DNA of 64,000 nt from Microglena sp. YARC (GCA_022414725.1 CM039462.1:116371409-116435408), one strand, 5' to 3'. Shown: positions 11,161 to 22,261, numbered from the stretch's first letter. Numbers and translations are program-made. The notes: generated by a model from the sequence alone, not told the origin.

Positions 11161-12030
11161 AGTTTGACAGTCCATTACAGTGGTGGTGTGTCTGCAGGAC
11201 TCGCCCCCTTGTAATCAAATCACTGTGCATGTGGTGTGGTGACAGCTATGGGGCGGTCGTCCAAGAATGAAAAGACAAAAATGTGCAGCTACAAGAAGCA
11301 CACCTCGGCATGCAACTATTGGTGGGCAGCTTGTGAAGGTGACATGCACTGGGGTATGGACTACTGCATGATGGCATCGTAGGGCGTTCTTACGCAAGGG
11401 GAGTAACAGTTCGCGCTGCGTATGAGTGCTGAATCCTGGTGCATTGTGGATCCCTTCTGCGCGGTGCTCAGTCCTATTTGACGATGGTATGGTAGGCGCG
11501 CGTTGGACGAGCTTTACGGTTGCGTGAGACGTCTATGTCGGGGTTGTGGCGGGTCGTGATCACGCTGAGTCGGCCGTCGCGTTCTCCACTGATGAGTAGT
11601 GAAACGTGCTAGGGAGTGGTTTGGGGGCTGCGGACTACATAGCTGCAAGGTAACTACCAGTGTTTGCATCTGTATTAGGCGGGGTGCCATGGCTGAGTGG
11701 TAGGAGTCTACTGACTCGCAGGGGCAGTTGTGGTGGTGGAGGCGGTGGTAGTGCAGAAATGCAGCTGGGCCAACGCTTGGGTGAAAGGTTGATGAGCTGA
11801 GAAGTTAGTATTGGTTAAGTTATGAACAATTCTTAAATTAATGTATGTCTTGTTGAGTGTTACAGATCGAGTATTGAACAGGTGCAGCAGCCAGGTGCGA
11901 GAGTTGCCATGTGATGTGTCGACAAGACAGGTCCGTCGCTGATGTGGATCGCGACACGAAGGTGTCTTTTGATGGGTGTGTGAGATGATGGACGAGGCCG
12001 TCATCAATCCACCAAGGAGACTGTTGACAT
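11160..12030. other. noisy region, no gene supported
   Basis: Two minus-strand frames (11215-11397, 11708-12007) are open, but composition is repeat-like and no family is recognised. A tRNA-like D-arm phrase near 11690 is discussed among the rejected items. Confidence 0.4.
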
Positions 12031-12460
12031 TTCATCATATACCACGTTTTCTAATGATCAGTTAAAGTTTGAGTTATGTAGGGGGTACAGTCGCTGTCTT
12101 GACAATATCCAGTTCAATCATTCAAATGGAGACGATTTCTATGTTGATTCTGTAGGTAATACGACCACATCTTGTACTCTTCCAGTGAGTTTACGCTTGA
12201 GAATGTCTTTGTTTGCTCAGCTGCTGTGCAATATTTCCAGATGTAGCAGATTATTTTGTTACAGTACGTTTGAAGGATTATTGATGCGCACGATGTACCA
12301 TCAGTTTGACTTTTCAGGGGTAATTTGAACATGTAAATTAAGGCTTTAAGAGCTGAATTTTTTGTGTAATCACTGAGACGTATTGTATTGAAGATCGGTA
12401 AAATCTGAATTGGTACTTTCAGAATCAAATATAGGTGTCCATAATCAATGTCCTAGCTGT
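12030..12460 (+). pseudogene. degraded copy of the 49.2-49.95 kb intergenic/LRAT promoter region
   Basis: 12040-12060 matches 49219-49240, and 12340-12450 matches 49808-49935 (GAATTTTTTGTGTAATCAC, TTCAGAATC..AAATATAGGTGTCC). The downstream LRAT-type coding sequence is not preserved. Same noisy pattern as the neighbouring copies. Confidence 0.7.
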
Positions 12461-12479
12461 ATGTAAATCATATCTCCTT

Positions 12480-13780
12480 AAGGATGAGTGACGGTGTTCT
12501 CGCCCGAGCTCAGGTCATCAAACCTTGCAGACATGAGATGGCTCTAATAGGTACTCAGTGCTGGCTATCGTTGTAATTTGCTTTTGGCCAGGTGCTCCTC
12601 GCGCCGGGCTCAGGATCCATCAGAACTTGATACATCGATAGCCTTCACAGCGGCGGTCAACGTAGTGATGGCTTGTTGTCATCTGCTTGGACGGTGCCTC
12701 GCCCGGACTCAGGATTATAGAACTTGCAGGACTCACCTGTCTCCAGGTCCTCAGGTGCTGTTGTGTCATTGCTTGAGGTGCTTCTCGCCGCAACTAGGAT
12801 TATCAGAACTTGCAGACATCCAATGTCTGATTAGTCGGGGCCCGTGTCGCTGTTTGTCGTCATCTGCTTGCACGGTGCTTCCGCCGCAACTAGGTTCAAT
12901 GCAGACTTGCAGACTCCATGTCTTCATTAGCGGCTAATCTCATGCACGACTGTGTTTGCATGTGTTTGGCATATGTATGTAGCTCGTCGCGAATCAGGAT
13001 CTCAGAAGTTGCAGACATCCACATGTCTTTTCATAGCGGTAGTAGTGCATTAGCTTAGTCTGCATCAGCTTTGGAGGTGTCCTCGCCGGAATCGGATCAT
13101 CAGAAATTGCAGACATCTCATGTCCTTTCTTAGCGGGGCACCCATGACGCGGTATGCTCTGCCGTGGCTATGCTCTTCGGATGCGCGAACTCAGGATCAT
13201 TCAGACTTCAGACATCAATGTCGTCCATAGCGGCTTAGTCAGTTATATAGTTATGTCTGCATCAGCTTTGCAGGTGTCTCGGCAGAGAATTCGGATTATT
13301 CAGAATTGCAGAAATCCCTGTCCTTCTTAGCGGCGGATCCCCAGTCTGGGCTTTCGTTGTCATCTGCCTTGGCACGGTGATCCTCGCCGCTAACATCAGG
13401 ATTTCAGACCATGCATAATCGAGATAGCTTTTGCGGCGTACTCAGGCATAGCTGAAGATTGCATAGATTTGGCGAAGGTATCTACTCCGCAACAAAGGAT
13501 ATCGACCTTGCGACTGGATAGCCCCCACTAGGCGGTGACGCTCAGTGCTGGCTTTTGCTGGGGCATCTGCCTTTGGCAGGTGACTCTCGCTGTGAACTCG
13601 AGGATTCATAGAACTTGCATACATCCGATAGGCTCCCTGAGGCGGGTACTCAGTGCTGGTGGTGTTGCATCTGCTTGCGAGTGTCGCCTGCAAACCGGAT
13701 CCATAAGAGTTGCAGGCATCAATGGCCCTCCCTTAGCCGGCGTACTCCATAGCCGGATGTGTTGTGATCTTTAGCAATTG
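12480..13780 (+). repeat. ~100-bp degenerate tandem repeat, about 13 units
   Basis: Each unit carries variants of CTCAGGATCATCAGAACTTGCAGACATC followed by a TAGCGG..CTCAGTGCTGG..TCATCTGCTTGG segment; phrases recur near 12508, 12607, 12706, 12790, 12888, 12990, 13090, 13188, 13290, 13395, 13590 and 13690. Units diverge mostly by indels. The spacer is not unique and no CRISPR-like structure is present. Confidence 0.85.
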
Positions 13781-14110
13781 CTGACGACGGTCGGCTCGCC
13801 GGCATTACACGCTAACCCATGGGGTTCTGACTTGAGATGATACATTGTCAGAGCGGGGCTGTGCTTACATGCAGCGTCAGCAGCGAAGAGTATGGAATGG
13901 CTCGACTGATGAGGCGGGTGCTCCACCCGTCTTCTTAACTGCCTGTCGGCGCTGATAACCCACGAGGAATTGAAGCGCGTCCTTCGGTCCGTGTGATCAA
14001 ATGCTCCTTCAAGTTTTCGACGTGACTGAGGTGAAGAGAGATTTCGGTCACTGGGACAGAACATTCTACATTTTCTGAGCGCTAAACCGGACAATTGCTC
14101 ATACAGCTAG
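13780..14110. other. non-repetitive segment between two tandem arrays
   Basis: An open minus-strand frame of about 107 codons (13771-14094) exists but has no recognised family and lies in a noisy region. Not called as a gene. Confidence 0.35.
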
Positions 14111-14530
14111 GGACCACTTTTGGTATTCTGGACCATATAAGTGCTTGACATGAAGTAACATTACAAATGCCAAGGTATCATCCATTAATTGATTCAGTAT
14201 GACCATACACAAGTGCTTGACATGACAGTAACAGTAACATTACAAAATGCCAAGGTATCATCCATTAATTGATTCAGTATGACCATACACAAGTGCTTGA
14301 CATGACCAGTAACAGTAACAATCAAGAACAACTATGATTTTGACAAGGCACAACCTGTTTGAAGACACATTCACTGCACCAGTATCTACAAGTAGGGCTG
14401 ACAATTGCAATGAATTCGTCATTCAAAATAAGTTTATGCCAAGGCATCATCCATTAATTGATTCAGTATGGCCATACACAAGTGCTTGACATTGACTTAG
14501 TAACATTACAAGTCAAGAACAACCTATGAA
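14110..14530 (+). repeat. ~75-bp tandem repeat, four units
   Basis: Units contain CCATACACAAGTGCTTGACATG, AGTAACATTACA and CCATTAATTGATTCAGTATG. The first three are close together and a fourth begins near 14440. AT-rich and non-coding. Confidence 0.85.
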
Positions 14531-15224
14531 TTGGACAAGGAAACCTAAACAAACTCAACTAGGGGTTGTGGTGAAGAAATCTGCTGCTGGGTAGCGTTCA
14601 GGAATTCTTTGATGTTAACCTCAATGGAGTCTGCTCCCATGAGAATCGAGATGGTCAGTATGCACAAACACTGCAATGGGGAATGCAGTGTGTGTCAGGT
14701 ATATGCCAGTGTAAGGACAACAACAAGTAAAAATTTATTAGTAGCTGTGGATGTTACAGAACTCAGACCGGGTGGCAAAAATGGGCGTCCTACCGGCGGA
14801 TTTTTGTTCTAACAGTACATTGTGCATAAAATAGAATATTGTACTATTGAATGTACAGAGGACAGCAAATTCAATATGATTCGAAATGGTGTTGTTCCGC
14901 CATGGATAATAGCAAGTTGGTGAACCGTGACATTACAGAGGTACGTAGCGCATAATTAGACAAGCTGGCAGGAACGCAGTGTCGAGCGTAGTGGAGAGAC
15001 AAACATCATACAGTGACTTTGGGGACTCGGGATAAACTCACCAAGATTGGATGTCATCAACTACCAAGGCTGCTCCAAACAATGAAGTACCACGCACTCG
15101 GAGGATGCAGCCTTTATAGCTTTTCAGCTTTCCTCCCACCTCGAGACTTATTAGAGTCCTGAGTATTCTGGTTGACTTGGGCATGTTTCTGTGTACGAAA
15201 AAAATGGAGCATAAAAGGTCATCA
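14530..15224. other. noisy region with one MITE fragment
   Basis: A plus-strand frame (14609-14812) ends in the MITE fragment and has no recognised family. The rest holds nothing recognisable. Confidence 0.4.
14783..14815 (+). mobile_element. fragment of the 166-bp MITE (left end)
   Basis: AATGGGCGTCCTACCGGCGG then ATTTTTG matches the MITE terminal repeat with small changes; the rest of the element is absent. Confidence 0.6.
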
Positions 15225-15905
15225 GTCGCAGGCAGTGGCAGTGCAGTCAGTTGCAGTCCGCAGTCAAAGCTGTTGCAGTGCGAAGCTCAACCTCAGGATA
15301 CGCAGATATCAACACTCGCGAGGAAGGCAGTGCAGCAGCAGCATCTAACAACTATCCTGTAAGCTAGATCCGACCAGCTTCAACTCGGATATAGCATCTG
15401 TAAGTGCTATCGATACTACGTCGGACAGTGCAGGAAGGCAGTGGCAGCAGCAGCATCTAACAACTACCTGTAAGCTAGATCGCAGCTCAACTCGATATAG
15501 ATCCTGTAAGCTATATCGAACACTCGCGACAGTGCAGGAAGGCAGTGCAGCAGCAGTATCTAACAACTATCCTGTAAGCTAGATCCGACAGCTCAACTCG
15601 ATATAGCATCCTGTAAGCTATCGAACACTCGCGACAGAGGGAATGGCAGTGCAGCAGGCATCATCTAACAACTATCCTGTAAGCTAGATCCGAACCAGCT
15701 CAACTCGATATAGCATCCTGTAAGCTATCGAAAACTCGCGACAGTGCAGGAAGGTAGTGCAGCAGCAGCATCTAACAACTATCCTGTAAGCTATATCGAC
15801 CAGCTCAACTCGATATAGCATCCTGCAACTATCGAAACACTCGCGACAGTGCAGGAAGGCAGTGCAGAAGCAGCATTAACAACTATCCTGTAAGCTAGAT
15901 CGACC
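15225..15905 (+). repeat. ~105-bp tandem repeat, about six units
   Basis: Unit landmarks are GACAGTGCAGGAAGGCAGTG, CAGCATCTAACAACTATCCTG, TAAGCTAGATC and CAACTCGATATAGC. Units begin near 15225, 15424, 15530, 15632, 15740 and 15847. The internal palindrome-like TCCTGTAAGCTATCG recurs. No coding potential. Confidence 0.85.
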
Positions 15906-16314
15906 ACTTCACCTGGTTGGTTGAACAAACGCGATTTGATTGAGCAAGCAAAAGCACTTCCTGAGCAATTAGCGAAGGCGATGCAATCGTCGCGAAATCC
16001 TGGAAGCTTCCGAATTTCCAAGAATTGAGTGGTAACAGCGAAAGATGTGGTGCTTCCTCGCTGCACCGAGCATATAAACCGACCAACCCTTATCATGTTT
16101 CAGCTGAAGATCGCGACGTTCGACATGTCTATCCTGTTGACAGGTCATTTCACCGATGCGAGCGTTTGCGGTCACTCGACCAGCTGTAACCAGTCAGATC
16201 GTGTTTCTGCGATCCGCAAGCTGAATTAGTCCGCAGCTGAATTAGTCGAATAATAGCCGCAGCTGAATTGTTTCTGCGAGTCCGTAGCTGAATAGACACG
16301 TGTTTCTGCGAGTC

Positions 16315-16625
16315 CGCAGCTGAATTTCCCTGCCCCACACCGTGTGTCCCGACATTATTGTCAAGCAGAGGTCTGCTTGAGACGAACACGACACGTGTCC
16401 CCCATGATGCGCCCATGAAAATACGAGTGTAAAACCGACATGTCATCAGATCTGCCACGTGTTTTTCGCGCGCCTCGAATCTTCACACGAGTCGCAGCTG
16501 AATTCCAGTGCCCCACTCCTCAAGACCACGTGTCGTCTCAAGCAGGCTTCTGCTTGACAACACTATGGGAATTCTGAAGGGAGGCGCATGCCACGGAGTG
16601 GGGCAGTGGAATCTTCTGCTTCTCA
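16315..16625. repeat. two copies of the dispersed double-hairpin repeat
   Basis: Copies near 16315-16385 and 16495-16560 carry CAGCTGAATT..CTGCCCCAC followed by a palindrome (TCAAGCAGAGGTCTGCTTGA at 16361-16380; TCAAGCAGGCTTCTGCTTGA at 16538-16557). The second copy is closed by the inverted GGAGTGGGGCAGTGGAA at about 16597-16613. See the finding on the dispersed repeat. Confidence 0.75.
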
Positions 16626-16646
16626 ACAGTTATAGAATTTAAGGTT

Positions 16647-16704
16647 ATATTTTGGGTAGTATTAATAAGATTTAATTAAATCTTATTAATACTACTCAAA
16701 ATAT
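16647..16704. repeat. 58-bp AT-rich near-perfect palindrome
   Basis: The inner 36 bases (16658-16693) form a perfect inverted repeat centred on TTTAATTAAA, and the arms extend about 11 more bases each side with one mismatch (GGGTAGT / ACTACTC). It could form a long hairpin or cruciform. It lies at the change from noisy to clean sequence and about 180 bp upstream of the tryptophan-repeat gene. Confidence 0.9.
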
Positions 16705-16884
16705 TTGTTCGTTGCATTAGAAAAAGAAATATATTCTTTTATACAAGGATAAAATTAGGGGGTTAAAGAAATATAGAGTCTATGGTTTAATCGATTTACA
16801 CAAGATACACAACACAATACAGTTAAAAAATAGAAGAGCCATTCATTGCAAGTATACATCACATATACAATTTAGATACAAAAT

Positions 16885-18008
16885 ATGAAGTCGGTGATAT
16901 CTACAGAAATACATAACTTGGTAATGAACCGGATCAAATGTGTTGAAAACAAATTGGACTGGAGCAACTTCAGCTGGAAACAAAAGACTGACGTGGGATA
17001 TTATACAATCATACCCACGCAAACCATGGAGTTGGATAGGATTAAGCATGAACCCTAATATTACAATGGACATTGTACAAGATAATCCTGACAAACCATG
17101 GAACTGGAATTATATCAGTAACTAACTCAAACGTCACTTGTGAGTTTGTGCAATCAAAACATAGACAAAACATGGAACTGGTATTTGTTAAGTGAGAATA
17201 TAATTTAACTTGGGATATTGTACTAGCTAACCCAAACAAAACCATGGGACTGTGATGGATTAAGTGCAAATCCTAATAACATGGAATATTATACAAACAT
17301 ACCCAGACAACATGGAATTGGTATTGGTTAAGCATGAAACAGATCATTACATGGGACATTGTCTCAAGTAACCCTGACAAACCATGGGATTGGTATTGTT
17401 TGAGTAGAAACCCAAACGTCACTTGGGACGTCGTACAAGCCAACCCAGACAAACATGGGATTGGAATGGAATTAAGTGAGAACCCAAACGTCACTTGGGA
17501 CATCGTACAAAGCCAACCCAGACAAACCATGGGATTGGAATGGATTAAGTGAGAACACAAATATCACATTAGACATCTTACAAGCGAATATAGACAAACC
17601 GTGGAACTGGTATTTTCTTAAGCACGAACAAAAAAATAACATTTGACATAGTAAAAACAAATCCGGGCAAACCATGGACTTGGTATTTATATCAGTGGGA
17701 ACCTAAACATCACTTGGGACATTGTATTGAGTAACCCAGACAAAACATGGAACTGGAAAGGATTAAGTATAAATCCCAACATCACATGGAATATTGTAGA
17801 AAATAACCCTGACAAACCATGGGACTGGCGGAACTTAAGCATGAACCCGGGTATGATACTTTCTGACACAGATATCTGTAATATAGTAAGAAGGCGGAGA
17901 GCAGCAACAACTATACAGAAACATGGAGACAAGCAAACACAAACCCAAAAAATAAAATATGCCAAAGGAGACTATTATACGAATATAACAAACTTATTGA
18001 ATGAATAA
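16885..18008 (+). pseudogene. tryptophan-repeat protein, frameshifted
   Basis: About fifteen units of 22-23 codons follow the pattern NPDKPWDW--LS-NPNITWDIV. This tandem motif is known from giant viruses and entomopoxviruses as the tryptophan-repeat family; its function is unknown. The only good start is ATG 16885, but the reading frame changes several times (open segments at 16940-17125, 17334-17552 and 17727-18008). The C-terminus ends in a basic, IQ-like helix (RRRAATTIQKHG) typical of viral proteins of this kind. With one base lost or gained per break, this is either a recent pseudogene or an intact gene with consensus errors. Confidence 0.75.
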
Positions 18009-18234
18009 TGCAACTCAATTATAACCGCTGAACAATAGTTACACAGTTTGTAAAAGAAAAAGAAATATCTTCTCCAATGCACTCGTGAAAGAAATACCAT
18101 AGAATCCGGATGTCCTGGGTTGTCAAGAGCGATGGAGGCAGTTTTCAAGGGGTTGGGTCCCATGTGAATGGACGTCAGGGAATTGGAGTGAGAAGGGTGG
18201 GTGGTTGTCATGCATACAACTTGGCAGCATCCAA

Positions 18235-18540
18235 ATGCGCGTGTATGCGCGTATTTTTTTGCAAGCAAGGAATATAGTTAGCATGACAAGTTTATATGAT
18301 GGTTTGGGTGTGCTGTGTCATGTCGATGATAGCCAAGTGAGAAAGGGTGGGCTGACCATGTTGATCACTCTAGGTGCCTCAGAGTTATCTAGCTCCGCCT
18401 CAGAGTTATCTAGCTCCGCCTCAGAGTTATCTAGCTCCGTGGATTTAAATGGCGATTTGGATGTGTTGTGTCATGTCGATGATGACCAAGTGAGAAAGGG
18501 TGGGTTGACAATGTTGATCACCCTAGGTGCTGCAGAGTAA
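18235..18540 (+). CDS. hypothetical protein with an internal duplication
   Basis: About 100 codons from ATG 18235 (a later ATG at 18283 is also possible). A segment reading VLCHVDDSQVRKGGLTMLIT occurs twice, separated by three identical 7-residue units (SELSSSA), which are three 21-bp direct repeats in the DNA. No family recognised. It precedes a truncated IS630-B remnant. Confidence 0.4.
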   Translation: MRVYARIFLQARNIVSMTSLYDGLGVLCHVDDSQVRKGGLTMLITLGASELSSSASELSSSASELSSSVDLNGDLDVLCHVDDDQVRKGGLTMLITLGAAE

Positions 18541-18558
18541 AAAAACAACGGAATTCAC

Positions 18559-18705
18559 TACAGTCGGCGGAACAGTAAAATGAAACATATATCAGATGGA
18601 AATAAATGTACGACATCGCCGTTAGAAAATTGGCGTTAAGAATGGTCGCTGACTTGGGTGTGTTAAAAACTTCTGTGTTTACGAACATCAGTCGTTCTGT
18701 ATGTA
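18559..18705 (+). mobile_element. truncated IS630-B element (left end and first ~30 transposase codons)
   Basis: Begins at a TA dinucleotide followed by CAGTCGGCGGAACAGTAAAA, the same terminus as the element at 43.9 kb. An ATG near 18608 opens a frame matching the first ~30 residues of the IS630-B transposase (LGVLKTSVFTNISRS), which then breaks off. The remnant at 39311 breaks at almost the same codon. Confidence 0.75.
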
Positions 18706-18915
18706 GAAACAGAAACAGAAGATGAAGCACACTGGTTTTTTTTCTGAAAAAGTTGTTTTGCACTCGGTTTTCTGGAAAAAGTTGTTACACTCGGTTTTGG
18801 GGGGACAGACGGCGGAACCTGTCTAGTCGAGTCACACACAGGGCGACCGCTCGCATCACGGCGGAACATGTCGAGCAGCTAGCATCGATGCATGCAGCAG
18901 TATGCTATTGAGGCG

Positions 18916-19723
18916 TCACCAAATGGACCACCCACCGAGAAGCCCATGCGACTGCATTGTTTTAAACCATTTATGCGTAGCCGGGTTCCGATACCCATTT
19001 CCATACACCAAATACATGAGACGCGGCATACATTCCAAACTTGCACGTGTGATTTTGGAGCACGGTTCGATGTCAAGGCGTTCGCAACATGTCAGCTCTC
19101 GCATGCATGCATCTGTGATGTCGCAATCCTCTCCCATATTCCTTATGAACACCAAACGAGCGCGTCGCGCACACTCAATGAGCATGCCATCTGTCAACCG
19201 CTTTGAATTAAATATGATTTTGTGTGGCACATGGCACACACGCGCAATGTAGTTGCACACCCGTTCCATACTTCCATCCCGGTATCCTGGCAATCATCGT
19301 CGTGTATCTCGATGTTCACATGTATGTAAGGGTTCACGAGCCATGAGGGGGGAGATGGGGTGGGGGCGCGAGAGGAGTGAACCAGGACGCATGTACATGT
19401 AGGCATTTCTGCAACAGAGGGTTCCACCCCACACTCTTTACGCTGCACCGCCGCCGCGACACGTTTTCTGTCACTATTGGTTGCAGCAAGTCGTGCACTT
19501 TGCGACATGTGGCGGCCAATCGGACCTCAGATTGAGGCGACAATAAGTCGCCTCGCAACACAAGCAACTGAAACACGCGTGCATGTGCACCCGCCGAGAC
19601 ACGTTTTTCTGTCACTCTTGGTTGCAGCAAGTCGTGCACTTCGCGACATGTGGCGGCCAATTGGACCTCAGATTGAGGCGACAAGTCGCCTCGCAACACA
19701 AGCAAATGAAACACGTGCGCCAT
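18916..19723 (-). pseudogene. F-box/LRR-like protein, frameshifted
   Basis: Starting at ATG 19723, the N-terminal part reads HLLVLRGDLSPQSEVQLAAT..EVHDLL, an F-box-like helical motif, and this ~45-residue unit is duplicated in tandem (DNA repeats at about 19440-19560 and 19580-19710). The frame is lost near 19440 and again near 19300, and resumes at 18916-19293 with leucine-rich repeats (DITDACMRELTCCERLDIEP...). F-box/LRR proteins of giant viruses are thought to recruit host ubiquitin ligases; here that role is inference and the gene is broken. Confidence 0.5.
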
Positions 19724-19759
19724 GTGCCGACACCCCCTTACTGTTTGCCACGTTTTATT

Positions 19760-20252
19760 GTTTATGCACGCAGGCCGTGCGTAAGAAAGACGACGCTCAG
19801 ATTGGCCTGGGCGCGCCGCCACTGAGCGACGAGGAGACGGCGAAGGTAATGGCCGCCCTCACAGGAGGACACTGTGAAAGTGTTGCAGGAAGGCACCCAC
19901 TCCAACTAATGTGAACTTGGAGGAAGCTTTGACACAGCTCGACATCCTTCGAACTGAAGCTCGCAGGGTTGCAGTTTTCAACATGGCCGGCACTCCAAGC
20001 TACGTAGCAACCAACGCTGTCTACAACTTCTATGGTCGGCTCACCACAGCCCTGGACACCAGCGTGAGGGTTCTTCTTCCAGAACGGGACTGGATAAACT
20101 TCTACCACTTTGAAAAGGGGGGGGCAGCGCTCCTCAGTGGCTTTAATCAAAGGCGACACTTAGTGTTCCGTGTACGCCTCGAAAAACGAGTATCTGACCA
20201 AGCGATAATGTTCCAAATGTTGTTCGTCAGTATAAACATTGTGTATGAATGA
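19760..20252 (+). pseudogene. hypothetical viral protein, probable frameshift
   Basis: Coding-like sequence begins with KKDDAQIGLGAPPLSDEETA in one frame and continues after a shift near 19900 as NLEEALTQLDILRTEARRVA to the stop at 20252. Helical, no recognised domain. The GTG at 19911 would give 113 residues by itself. Confidence 0.4.
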
Positions 20253-20270
20253 ATACCAGAAACATCATTA

Positions 20271-20774
20271 ATGATACTATTAGCGGGTAAGCGGCCACAC
20301 CTATTGGTGTCCATCCAGGTATGCTTGAGCTGCGACAAATTTCTCCGAAGGGAAAGCAATGGGGAGTCATATCTACAGTACGAACTGCCTAGAGAGGGTG
20401 ATGTGGTGCGCAACATCACATTGGCTGGCATGGGGATCCAACATGTAAAGTGGGTGCGGATCAATATAGGAGATGTTGATGCATGGACATGGAAAGCTAG
20501 CTTGTCAGTTGTAGGAAAAATCCGACCGATAACAATTCCTATAGCAATCAATATGATGGCGATTGGATACCACACTTGTGCACTACAGATTTGTATGCAT
20601 CAAACCACAGACGTGTTGTGGATGCAACTACAGTATGAACTGTACAATGACGAGGAACGGTACCACCTGGCTAGAAGTCGATGGTACGAGACGGTTACAG
20701 TTTGTACGAAGAATGATACCGTAGTGGCGAATCTGGGTCACTTGGTGGCAGACAAATCACCAGCTCCAACATAG
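20271..20774 (+). CDS. hypothetical protein, 167 aa
   Basis: Intact frame with ATG start. The centre has beta-rich sequence (REGDVVRNITLAG, HVKWVRINIGDVDAW), faintly reminiscent of jelly-roll proteins, but too little to assign a family. It follows the 19.76 kb gene at close spacing on the same strand. Confidence 0.5.
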   Translation: MILLAGKRPHLLVSIQVCLSCDKFLRRESNGESYLQYELPREGDVVRNITLAGMGIQHVKWVRINIGDVDAWTWKASLSVVGKIRPITIPIAINMMAIGYHTCALQICMHQTTDVLWMQLQYELYNDEERYHLARSRWYETVTVCTKNDTVVANLGHLVADKSPAPT

Positions 20775-20869
20775 ATGTTCTTGTATCCATTCTGGATAAC
20801 ATACCATCCAATTTAGCAGATGTAAGTGCATTCACTACATCCATCATGCTCACGTCTACAGTCGGCAGA

Positions 20870-21220
20870 ACAGTAAACGTGTTCACATGAACCCTATGAA
20901 AAGACTTCCATCTCTGGAACAATAATTATTTCAACAAAAAATAAGAATCATCAATCAATCCCTATTTTATGGAAGAGGCTGTGCCTCTGCCTCGTTCCTT
21001 GGGTGGGTCTCTGACATACAAAGGGGCGACATGTGTAGGGGATACCTCAGTTACATCTGCTGGCATTGTATTGTCCAGTCGAGCGGGGTCAACACTTCAA
21101 ACATTTGTTGATCGGTAAAGACATTGATTGATAAAGGAAGTGCATTTGCGCGTTCACTGTGCCACATAATTTCCCCCACATACATGGAAAGCGATTGCTT
21201 TCCTTTCTTTTCCTCGCAGG
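20870..21220 (+). repeat. 5' flank of a segmental duplication (pairs with 31250-31604)
   Basis: From GTGTTCACATGAACCC (single copy of the 96-bp repeat) through TATGGAAGAGGCTGTGCC and GGGGATACCTCAGTTACATC to the coiled-coil gene, this stretch is nearly identical to 31250-31604. At 31 kb the 96-bp unit is instead amplified to ten copies. Confidence 0.9.
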
Positions 21221-21235
21221 ATGATGGTCAACAAC

Positions 21236-21639
21236 ATGTACCCAACCCTTATTATAGCGGTTGCAACAATTGCGCTTTTCATATACCTCCACCGTCGTGA
21301 CGAGGCCTATCGTGATGAGACCTATCGTGCTAAGGCCCGTGCTGAAAATGAAGCTACTGCCCGTCGTGAGGCTGAGGCCCGTGCTGACAATGAAGCTACT
21401 GCCCGTCGTGAGGCTGAGGCCGTGCTGACAATGAAGCTACTGCCCGTTGTGCGGAAGCTACTGCCCGTCGTGAGGCTGAGGCCCGTGCTGCGGAGGCTAA
21501 GGCCAGTCTCAGGCAAGAGTTGTTGTCGTTATCGCCTGATGACGTCGCTGCTATGACTCCTGAACACGTTGCGAAGTATATGACGGCGTGTGCCTCGGTT
21601 GGGGTAGCAGCATTTCATTTGGATCAGCCGGTATTGTGA
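21236..21639 (+). pseudogene. membrane-anchored coiled-coil protein, single-base frameshift
   Basis: Paralogue of the gene at 31605. The N-terminal membrane segment is YPTLIIAVATIALFIYLH, followed by 14-residue repeats of the form ARADNEATARREAE. At about 21420 the run GAGGCCCGTG is GAGGCCGTG, one C short, and the frame is lost; reading one base on restores the repeats and the conserved tail (LSPDDVAAMTPEHVAKY) to a stop at 21637-21639. Either a one-base pseudogene or a consensus error. Confidence 0.7.
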
Positions 21640-21913
21640 TAATTGCTTTTTTAAATACATACATGTCACACAATCACCCACCCCCGCAGCACATCTCCTC
21701 GCAGGGTTTGTCAAGGCAGCACTGAATCCTCGGAGGAGCCCTGTGGGTTACTGAAGGTGAGAGGGGGTGTGGGCTTGCTTGTCACGTTTTTCAGCCCCCC
21801 TGCACGAGAGTTCATGCAACATCAAGAAGAGCTAAGGGTGGGGTTGCCTGTGAATTTGCTTGAGACAGTCCCATGTCATTCCTGTACAATGCAATCACTT
21901 GCTTCAGGAACTG

Positions 21914-22261
21914 ATGGGGGACGTGGAAGTTGCAACACGATTTGAGGAGCGGCACCTCCAAGATGAAGAGTCCAGAAGAAGGCCTGCAGCTAAGGGAGTA
22001 GCGATGCTTATATACCAGCTAGGGATTTGCAAATACATCGAGCTGGTTTCTCATTTGCCATTACCGGATAGATACATCCGCTTCTTGGCACTGTTGATTG
22101 CATTATGTGCTCTTGTGTCGGGATTGTTTCAGAACGCAACATCTCTTACTGGATGGGCAACATTGGGTATTTCATTGATTGGTTTTGCACAAGCACTTCT
22201 TGAGAAGCTTCCGATATCAGAGGAAGACACAACTCTACAACAACCTTTCTCGCATACATGA
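21914..22261 (+). CDS. two-pass membrane protein, hypothetical
   Basis: About 115 residues from ATG 21914; the frame is open upstream only with a TTG start. An amphipathic N-terminus is followed by two hydrophobic segments (FLALLIALCALVSGLF and LGISLIGFAQALLE) near residues 61-95, then an acidic tail. No family recognised. Confidence 0.5.
   Translation: MGDVEVATRFEERHLQDEESRRRPAAKGVAMLIYQLGICKYIELVSHLPLPDRYIRFLALLIALCALVSGLFQNATSLTGWATLGISLIGFAQALLEKLPISEEDTTLQQPFSHT

Noticed and set aside
11684..11760. tRNA-like phrase (GCCATGGCTGAGTGGTAGGAG followed by CTGACTCGCA)
   Set aside because: The D-arm and part of an anticodon arm look right, but no acceptor stem pairing or T-arm (GGTTCRA) follows, and the sequence is noisy here. 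A tRNA covariance search would settle it.
20271..20774. Possible capsid-like jelly-roll protein
   Set aside because: The REGDVVRNITL phrase is suggestive, but the rest of a major capsid protein is missing and the length is far too short, so it is kept as hypothetical.
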